NCBI GenBank assembly: GCA_028023455.1
Contig: JAQFVV010006450.1
Location: forward strand, 1,031,501-1,095,500
Reading direction: 5' to 3'
DNA from: Epiperipatus broadwayi
Taxonomy: Eukaryota; Onychophora; Udeonychophora; Euonychophora; Peripatidae
DNA: 64,000 nt
The notes under the pieces were generated by a model. The model had not been told where the DNA came from, searched no databases, and was given only the letters and a program-made list of their open reading frames with translations. This document shows positions 56,191 through 64,000 of the stretch, piece after piece. A program made the position numbers and the translations under genes. The stretch's first letter is position 1, and each line of letters opens with the position of its first letter.

Positions 56191-56984
56191 CATGTTGAAA
56201 ATATAAATAATCACCAATATACGTATTTCGTGCTGAATCAGCACTCATCATCCTTTAATATAGAACATTCAGTCTATCCTCACTTATTGTGCGTAGATTT
56301 TGGAATCATTTTGTTAACTAAACATAAGTTCATGAATTAACTCCATATATATTTAATCTTAACTTGTTACTTATATTTTTATATATATTTAAAATTTCCT
56401 TTCCATTAAACATTCCTGAAACATATGAACAAAGCCATCTGAAAAAAAAAAAACAAATAATCCCAAGAAGCACATTTCATACTGAACCAGCATTCGTCAG
56501 TTGATCTAAATAATTTTTCAACAAATGTCATCATTTGTTCAGTATTATTGATAGCGCATTATTACAGTTTGATTGTTAAATGACATACTTTCAAAATTCA
56601 TGTCTGTGTAATGATGATTTCATATAAATAATTATATTAATGATCCAGACATATATTTTAAATCATAGTTAAAGAATGATCTCTGTTTTTATATAGATAT
56701 CAGCACATGAATATCCATGCCTTTATTTCCATAACTTTTATATAAGGTAGGCACTGATTTCTATCCACTTATGATGTCAGTTCTGAATTAAATTTGATAG
56801 TCTTGGATTAACTTATTGATCATACTATTCATTTCCACACCCTTACAGTATGAATATATGCACATATAAATTTGGGCATTGTATTGTTCAAATACCACAA
56901 GAAATAGATTGAGCTTCAATTAATGTTTTTATACACACAATTGTATCACTTCAAATATAAGGCCAGAAACCAAAATTCTAAACA
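56191..56984. other. AT-rich spacer, no gene seen
   Basis: Duplicated words TCAGCACTCATCATCCTT at 56238 and CAGCATTCGTCAGTTGAT at 56488 hint at a minor repeat. No gene. Confidence 0.45.
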
Positions 56985-56985
56985 G

Positions 56986-56987
56986 TC

Positions 56988-57037
<50 letters not shown>

Positions 57038-57082
57038 GTCCGTCCATCCATCCAACCATCCATCCATCTATCTATCTATCTA
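56986..57082 (+). repeat. (TCTA)n microsatellite
   Basis: About 13 TCTA units from 56986, then interrupted by TGTCCGTCCATCCATCC units, then TCTA again to 57082. Confidence 0.95.
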
Positions 57083-57132
57083 TGCAAGGAAATCAAGTCA
57101 TATATCACAGGACCTAATTCAATAAACTTGTC

Positions 57133-57231
57133 CTCTTAATAAGTTTTCCCGAATAACGCTATCCTCAGACTGACAATCAACAGCTAGAAACTGGTCTGAG
57201 ATTAGGAATATTCAGAAAAGCTTATTAAGAG
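57133..57231. mobile_element. Family D-like remnant hairpin with decayed hammerhead
   Basis: CTCTTAATAAG at 57133 pairs with CTTATTAAGAG at 57221-57231, and TTTTCCCGAATA with the inner right side. Inside lies GCTAGAAACTGGTCTGAG, the 3' half of a hammerhead (GAAA, GUC), with CTGACAA for the other box (G8 changed) and no clear stem II. Confidence 0.5.
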
Positions 57232-57239
57232 TTATTAGC

Positions 57240-58080
57240 ATGATCATCATATAATATATATGTTGTACTGAAATGTCAGCTATTTAGTTATATTTTTATT
57301 ACATGGAAGTTCCCAGAAATAATACTATGAATTCCTCATTTATTCATGAGACTATTAGAATTTATATATATATATATTCTACTTACAAGTTTTAAGCCTA
57401 AATAAATTATTGTGAACTACCAGTGTTCAATATTTCTCAAGATCCACATGAGTATGTGCTGAACATTGCAAAAATGTAAATTTGAAATCAAGGTCACATT
57501 GACTGAAGGTCTCATAACAAATAAAGCAGATTTCTTTTTTCAATATATTCTTCAAAATTCGTGATCATTAATTACTGCACAAAGTAGGCACTGCAAAATA
57601 CATTACATAAAATGTCAACAAACTTTAAATTGGAATGTTGGTATTAGCTATTGGAAAGTTTATAAAAGACATGAAGATCTCATCATCATTTTTAGAAGCT
57701 GATACTGTAAAATAATCATAGCTACATGATTAAATAACTGCTTCTGCAGTGCTTATATTTTTTTAAATGTTAGTTCTAGTTCAGTGGTTTCTTTTTAACA
57801 AGTAGGCAATTTAGTTTTCTAATTCAAAAAAATTGTGTTCATTAGAGTTTTAAGGGCTTACTTTTGTTATTTATAAAAGACTATAGATCAAACACTTATA
57901 TTTAACTAGTCTTGTATTGCCTTATTTAAAGACTTACATAATAGTCATAGCTATGCCACATATTTTAGCTGTTTGGGAGCGTTGCTATGGTGCTGCATTC
58001 ACTATATCTTTTCTTCATTATTTTGTGGCTAACTTATATAATATCAGACTCCCATGTGTAGTTTTATTTTGTTGCAGAAA
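57240..58080. other. AT-rich spacer, no gene seen
   Basis: No recognised feature; (TA)n near 57363-57376. Confidence 0.5.
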
Positions 58081-58084
58081 TCAT

Positions 58085-58435
58085 TTTAACATTATTAGTT
58101 GAAAAAAATCTGAACAGGTCAGCATCAGATGTACTTATTCAAAATCACAATATATAACCTGCATATGAAAGAAGCTAGATCTGATTTTGATCTCAATAGA
58201 AATTCTAACTTTTGATTGGTGGATTGTTTAACCCTAAGGCAATTAATCATAAATTTTGTTGTAAAGGAAAAAGTGTAATTGTCAGTAATTTATTTACATA
58301 TTTTTGTAAAATACTTATTTTAAACCAAAAACCTATATGATTACAATTATATTTTACTTGAAAGTATTTATTTTTAAAAAGTAAAAAGTTCATTATGGCA
58401 AAGTGGAACCAGTTTTTGCTGGATAACAAAAGTGG
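58085..58435 (-). repeat. Unclassified interspersed repeat, copy 2
   Basis: Reverse complement carries AAACTGGTTCCACTTTGCCATA, GGGTTAAACAATCCACCAATC and TTCAGATTTTTTTCAACTAAT in the same order as 37848-38170. No coding content or class recognised. Confidence 0.65.
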
Positions 58436-58534
58436 CTCTTTATCAATACTGGTAAAGATTTTTTTTATTTTAATAACAATAAATTTAATGTTTAATTATA
58501 TGTAAAGAGCTTGCAAATAAGCTCTTCACAAGCT

Positions 58535-58600
58535 TTGCAGAATATCCCCAACCTAAGACTGGTTTCTGCGTCTGGCTTCATCAATGAGATGCTACGATAT
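58535..58600 (-). ncRNA. Near-complete hammerhead motif, family D unit 1
   Basis: Minus strand: UUGAUGA (C3 changed to U), AGCC-AGAC-GCA, GAAA, C-CA-G, GUC, then UUAGG and GGGGAUAUU closing the outer stem with AAUAUCG. One core change. Confidence 0.55.
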
Positions 58601-58917
58601 TAAAGCATTAGATTAAAAATACCAGGACAAAGCCCAGCACTTTATCTAATGGATAACTATTAAGTAGAAAATCTGAAATTTCCAGACAACTATGTCTTCC
58701 AATCCAGTTATCTAACTTAAATAGCCATATGGGACTGAACTAAGTTCAGACACACCATATATTAATAGCATTAGCAATATAAAATCACCAAAGCCTTAGT
58801 AGAAAAAATAAAATTACAAAAAAAATCAAATCAGATGTCACATGATCTAATTTAAATAAGCTTATATTACAAATGGTATATAAAGAGCTCATAAATAACC
58901 TCTTAACAAGGTTTGCA

Positions 58918-58975
58918 GAATATCCTCAATCCCAGACTTTTCTGTATCTGGCTTTTTCAGTGAAGTGCTAGAACA
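58918..58975 (-). ncRNA. Degenerate hammerhead motif, family D unit 2
   Basis: Minus strand: CUGAAAA, AGCC-AGAUACA, GAAAA, GUC, UGGGAUU. Both boxes have a change or a deletion. Confidence 0.45.
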
Positions 58976-59402
58976 TTAAAGCATTAGATTAAAAATACCA
59001 GGACAAGCCCAGCACTTTATCTAATGGATAACTATTAAGTAGAAAATCTGAAATTTTTAGACATCCATATGTCTTTCAATCCAGCTATCTAAGTTAAATA
59101 GCCATATGGGACTGAACTAAGTTTAGATGCACCATATATTAATAGCTTAAACAATATAAAATCACCAAAGCCTTGATTTTTTTGTAATTTTATTTTTTTA
59201 CTAAGGCTTTGGTGATTTTATGTTGTTAAAGTATTAATACATGGTGTATCTGAACTTAGTTCCATCCCATGTGGCTATTTAAGTTAGATAGCTGGATTGG
59301 AAGACATATGGATATTTGAAAATTTCAGATTTTCTACTTAATAGTTATTATCCATTAGATAAAGTGCTGGGCTTGTCCTGCTATTTTTAATCTAATGTTT
59401 AA

Positions 59403-59463
59403 ATATCCTAGCACCTCACTGAGGAAGCCAGAAGCAGAAACCGGTCTGGGATTGGGGATATTC
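59403..59463 (+). ncRNA. Hammerhead motif with intact boxes, family D unit 3
   Basis: Outer stem I AUAUCC pairs with GGAUAU; inner CCUCA with UGGG; CUGAGGA at 59419-59425 fits CUGANGA; GAAA at 59437-59440; C-CG-G minimal stem III; GUC at 59444-59446. Stem II is weak here (AGCC-AGA-AGCA gives two or three pairs with an A-A mismatch next to the core), so efficiency is doubtful. Confidence 0.65.
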
Positions 59464-59533
59464 TGCAAAGTTTGTTAAGAGCTTGTTTAATTTAGGTCAT
59501 GTGACATCTGAGTTGATTTTTTTTGTAATGTTT

Positions 59534-62500
59534 GAATTTTAAATATATTTTCTTTCTTTAACAATATTTAACTCTAAACCTCATTTGTATTTCAAAAATG
59601 AAATGTAAATAAGAAATATTTCATTCTATTAACTTTTTGAATAGACAAAATGTTCAATAACCCCAAGCATCATTGTTATAATTAAGAACTCTTTTCTATT
59701 TTACAAAGTTCAAATATTAAATTTTAGGTCAATCATTTGAAAGCTTATGTTAGTAATAAATAATGTAAAAGTGATAATATCAATATATGATATAGAAAAA
59801 AAGATTTAATTGTAGAAATAAAATGTTCACATATGGAGGAATTCTCTCTAGGGTCTTTTCAAATAATAAGGGAAGAGGAATTGGATGCTGAACAAATTAA
59901 AAGATGTTATCATGTATTCTTCTATGACAATGTTATCATTATATACTACGTAATATTAGAAAGCTGAAACTTATATGAATTAGAATAGCCATATTCAACC
60001 TGCAGTCCCCCACCCCAAGCTTTTACGTGCAGCCTTAGTTTTTAAAATCTTGAGATGTGCAGTACTTAACCACCACTCACTTCATTCAGAAACTGCTTTC
60101 ATGACATCTTTGTTTTATGGTACCTAACTATGTCAATGTGTGGCAGTTTTTCTTCTTACAAATTTCAAGTATTGATTATGATAGCAAACTTGTGAAACTG
60201 TTTTGAAACATATGTCTAACTATAATTTATTTACCCACAATAGCAGGAGAGTATTCTAAATACAAACAAAAAATATCCAACAAAAATAGAGTGTTTTAAC
60301 ATGATTAGGAAGAAAAATATTTTGTTACAAAATAAACAGTTCAGCAACTTATTTGATTTGCCATGAAAGTATTATATTAAAAAAAATATAGCATCACTTA
60401 TCATTATACAATGAAACATAAGTCATTTAAGGATTCTTTTCTTTGTGGAACTTTAGTAAGATGTGAAGATGAACAGTAATTATATTTACATTCTTTTACA
60501 TATCTCAGTGCAATGCCCAAGCAGAAAAAATATATAGATATGGGAGATGAATTATATCTAATTAAAGTAAATTATTAATTAATTAAGAATCTAATTAATG
60601 AGAAATTAAGCATCTATTGCAAGAATATACAAAACCAAATAGTAGATAATTTTTCAGTTGTTATAATCAGATTCAAAACATCTACATACAAGAAGTAAAT
60701 TTAATAATAGTAGAAATATATTTTACTTTTAATGAAATATATATCAATTATCTAAAAAATAGTAAATGTTAAACAGAGAGATTTTATGTTAGATAAAATA
60801 TATTAATTAATTTTATAAATGATAAAGCATTCAGTACAATTAATTAGATTTTGTCTAATATAAAATATTTTTTTCAGCGTTGACTATTTTTTATATAATT
60901 AATATAAATTTTATTAACATAAAATATATTTTTATTATTAACTTTACACCTTATAATATATATATATACAAAGGTGTTTTGAATACCTACATAGCACCAA
61001 CTATAATAAAAACTAAAGTTGGTATTGAATTTTCTCCAGAAATCTACTGCCTTATGCAAGGGATTTAAGAACAGATATCAGGATTTAAGAAATATTAAGA
61101 CTTGTTGCAGACAATCTCTAGTACTTAGAAACAGCAATTATTATACAAGTAGATATACTGAGATATGATTATGTGAAGCTATTTGACAAATTCACTGAGC
61201 TCACAAATGTTATAAATCTAGTTATATTTTTTTTTTAAAGTGGGAGGGAATAAGTATGCAAAATTTTGGAAAATAGTGCCTAAAACATATACTGTACAAA
61301 AGTGTGCCTAAATGCTGCTTACGTTGTTCACATTAACCTGTCTTTGTAAATCAGCCTATTCTAAAATGAAATTTGCAAAGATTGTATTATGAGTAATGTG
61401 AAGCAATTATAAATAATCAAAAGTTTGTCTCAACATCAAAAATCATACTAATTTTTAAATAAACACTTGGACACGTTTAGATTCAATTTTTACATTATCA
61501 TATTATTAAGTATAATGTACTATGTTCCAGCTGTGTAACAGAAAACATGTGCCCAAGGGAAAAAAGATTAGTATGGTTGAATTAGAACATTGAAGTGCCC
61601 GCTTCTGAGCTTTTTATGAATTAATATATTTGGTGTTGTATTAATATGAGTTTATGCTACCAGTTTTAAATCAGTTTTTATATACATGAAAATACATATA
61701 CATATAGGAATAAGTTTCCAAAAGTCTTCCAAAGTTGCCATTAATATTTTAAGACATAGTAAAAAAATTAAAAACAATTAGAACATTGTCAAGAACTTTC
61801 TTAGCTGCAATATTTTCTTCCTTAATCATATTCAAATATAAAAGTGAGTTTTTAGTGCTCATTAAATAAAAGATGTTTTTAAAATATTTTTTATATAGTT
61901 ATTTTTAACTTGTTAGTGTGAAGGTATTTTTTATGATTATTTCTATTTAAATTTTAAAATGGAGAACAAAAACAATGTTCCATGCAGTCAGTATAATATT
62001 TGAAAGGAAATTTGCATCCATTAAAAATTGATTCCAATATTATTTTGTTTATAAAAGAAATAATTTTTAGAAAAGAAACTTTTACAATCAAGTGACATTA
62101 AAATTTGTTTTTATTTCTATTTTAATTGATCATTAACATTTTTTAGTGAAAGCTTTTTTAATAAAATATTTTATCATTTTACATGTATTACTGAAAACTT
62201 ACTGAACCAATATCAACACATTTGAAATTCAACCTGCTAACACTATTGGATTGGAAAACACTGAAATATTTCATTGTCGAATTGCATTGTCATTGATTTC
62301 TAACATGTGTACAAAATTTAAAGAAAATCCGTTTGATAGAAGAATATTAAAAATCAATTATTAAAATTTAACCTAAACAATCAAACAGAGTTCTGAGTTA
62401 AATAAAAGTGTTTAATAAGCTGGAAATATAAATTAATAATGAAGAAATGTTGAAAAGAGTTTAAAGAGGATGACTTTTTGATAAAATTATGAACAAGAAC

Positions 62501-62904
62501 TATGAAAGGAATATTGGGAATCCAGAAATATGATGGACAGAGATTAATAATAAGTTGATTGGAGAATCTTGAATATAAAAGTATCTAAGAGGTCTTGAGA
62601 TTTAGAGCAAGAATCTGTATGTGGGAAGTGTATTTGATAGGTAACTAATGATGATGATAACTTATCTTTATAGGATTACTGATCTTACCTTCAAATGTAA
62701 TCACATAAAATTTTTGTCTTCTATTGACAGCAGATTTATACAACTCCTTTCTAAATTAATGATTTGAAGTAAACAATTCTCACATTAACTGACACTGATA
62801 ATGACAAAACTCTGCAACACTTTTTTAAATAACTTCCAGTGTCCAGATAATGGATGTGTGATTCAGCCAGAACCTTACTACAACCTTCTATAAATATCAA
62901 CCAA

Positions 62905-62939
<35 letters not shown>

Positions 62940-63185
62940 AACAAAATTAAAGAGTTCAAAAGATATAACTAAGTAAATGTTCAAAAAATAACACTATTAA
63001 GAATTATAAGCAAATTATGAGCAATGTATTAATAACCAGTGTATTATATGAAATCGTATATGGAAATCACGTGAAGTGAGTACACTAATAATTCAATAAA
63101 ATATAACTCAGGTATACAGGCAGTAGGTTTTATCCACTTTCATTTCTTGGTTTGATGTTAAGTGCATGTTTAAACAAATACTAAG
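59534..63185. other. AT-rich spacer, no gene seen
   Basis: A hAT-like word (TTCAACCTGCAGTCCCCCAC) lies at 59996. (TA)n at 62907-62936. Other open frames are composition-driven. Confidence 0.5.
62907..62936. repeat. (AT)n microsatellite
   Basis: About 15 uninterrupted AT dinucleotides. Confidence 0.95.
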
Positions 63186-63187
63186 TG

Positions 63188-63295
63188 AATATGGTCTAGC
63201 AGGGCGCCACTAGATTATCTGAATCTAGACACGGTTATATCTGATAACCTTTCACATGTACCGGGTTTGAATCCCTTTTTGGTACTTTATTTCTA
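63188..63295 (+). mobile_element. tRNA-related SINE fragment
   Basis: TGGTCTAGCAGGGCGCC resembles an A box region, and ACCGGGTTTGAATCCC is a strong B box in a T-arm-like context (GGG-TTTGAAT-CCC). A short hairpin CTAGATT-ATCTG-AATCTAG lies between. An A-rich tail (63294-63300) follows. Not a normal tRNA cloverleaf. Confidence 0.55.
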
Positions 63296-63299
63296 AAAA

Positions 63300-64000
63300 A
63301 TGAGAGATTTTGCTTTTTGAGCCATATCACTATAAGCACTAATAGTTAGGTAAAAGTAAAACATCTTTAAACCACAGTGGAGTTCATTGAATATAAATCA
63401 TTTCTCAGATCTTAACATAACAAATGTGTTTCAATAGTTTTGTAAGTTTACTAGCTCAGATTATATATAACTAATTGAGGATGGCAATTCACTCATCCTT
63501 GCATGAAATAGATGATGGGATGTGGTTATAATAATACTAAGAAATCACTAAATATTATAAAATCAATATTTATTTATGGCCTTTAAACAGTTAAACAGCT
63601 CATTAATTAAAGGTTGATGACGATGATGATGATGATAATAATAACGATAATGACAAGGGTTTCAACTACAGCTCTAGGACTAAGCCTAAACATAAAACTA
63701 AATTTTATAAAGAAATGCATAATTATTGCTTAATTTTAGCATACTTAATTATATCTTAAATAACTAATATTCAACCATTGATGATGATGAATAATCACAC
63801 TTAACAAAGACTACACTTAATGAAATATATACACCTCGTTTAATAAAACAAACTAATATTTATTACTACATTTCTAACATATACAGAAAAATTTCTAGAT
63901 AAATATGAAAATTGACATGAATAATAATAATAATTGATTATATAACACTCCTCAGATTAATTTTAAGTTCTTCCCCCTTTCCCTTCAAATGTATTTTGTG
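63300..64000. other. AT-rich spacer with (GATGAT)-like tract
   Basis: A GACGATGATGATGATGATAA tract at 63617-63650. No gene recognised. Confidence 0.5.

Larger units (their letters stand above)
58495..59533. mobile_element. Foldback/tandem repeat family D: two head-to-tail units plus one inverted unit
   Basis: Unit 1 (about 58495-58820, minus) and unit 2 (about 58833-59180, minus) are in tandem with a period near 376 bp. Unit 3 (about 59170-59515, plus) is an inverted copy. Each unit runs from a T-rich start (GATTTTTTTGTAATTTTAT), through AAGGCTTTGGTGATTTTAT, AGCTGGATTGGAAGACATA, AAAGTGCTGGGCTTGTCC, the hammerhead, and GCAAAGTTTGTTAAGAGC, to a terminus CATGTGACATCTGA. The junction of units 1 and 2 joins the terminus of one directly to the T-rich start of the next. 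Confidence 0.85.

Noticed and set aside
56986-57082. CRISPR-like array
   Set aside because: The repeat is a simple TCTA microsatellite with no spacers.
1-64000. A host protein-coding gene with exons
   Set aside because: No open segment shows a recognisable host domain with splice sites. All protein-like matches belong to transposable elements. Short or divergent exons could still be missed.

Overview
The window looks like intergenic DNA from an AT-rich animal genome, most likely an invertebrate. The species cannot be fixed from sequence. The evidence is the strong A+T bias, long homopolymer and (TA)n runs, and a dense mix of retroelements and DNA transposons: non-LTR LINEs, RTE-like 3' ends, Penelope-like elements (PLEs) with GIY-YIG endonuclease, hAT, Tigger/pogo-like, tRNA-derived SINEs and foldback repeats. 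I found no convincing host gene, no functional tRNA or rRNA gene and no prokaryotic feature. Almost every protein-like reading frame is a transposon relic.

Layout. 1-3985: a decayed LINE (RT fragments, C-terminal zinc knuckle) split by a ~0.96 kb insertion. 5040-7290: a PLE relic (RT YVDD motif, then GIY-YIG) split by a 1,137 bp Tigger-like element with perfect 18 bp terminal inverted repeats and TA target duplication. 8.9-9.5 kb: two RTE-like 3' ends. 12.05-13.1 kb: a TA-flanked inverted-repeat element carrying a nested foldback repeat. 14.2-17.5 kb: several related short repeats and one SINE. 18.5-19.25 kb: another PLE relic. 21.4-27.5 kb: almost featureless. 27.5-28.6 kb: a possible hAT derivative. 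31.1 kb: SINE. 32.1-35.15 kb: a hAT element with 8 bp target duplication. 36.1-37.1 kb: foldback repeat and MITE. 38.7-39.9 kb: a second, ZMYM-like hAT relic. 43.7-45.05 kb: a young head-to-head PLE pair with a 13 bp target duplication. 47.5-51.3 kb: foldback repeats, an RTE 3' end and inverted SINEs. 52.4-52.8 kb: a second copy of the first LINE. 56-57 kb: SINE and (TCTA)n. 58.5-59.5 kb: a tandem-plus-inverted repeat locus. 63.2 kb: tRNA-like SINE.

The most interesting signal is a set of type I hammerhead-ribozyme (HHR) motifs with very short stem III, sitting in several short repeat families. Most copies are degenerate. Two keep the complete catalytic core (17424-17479 minus, 34961-35002 minus), and one at 59403-59463 plus keeps CUGANGA, GAAA and GUC but has a weak stem II. 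The families are foldback elements whose HHRs point outward. At 58.5-59.5 kb, two units of about 376 bp are head to tail and a third is inverted. A degenerate HHR of the same kind as the 34.9 kb and 49.1 kb copies lies just 3' of the GIY-YIG coding relic at 18.5-19.2 kb. The inferred picture is that non-autonomous, retrozyme-like short repeats with HHRs were mobilised by PLE machinery, whose remains are also in this window. HHRs in PLEs and retrozymes are known in principle; these particular families and their architecture are what deserve checking.
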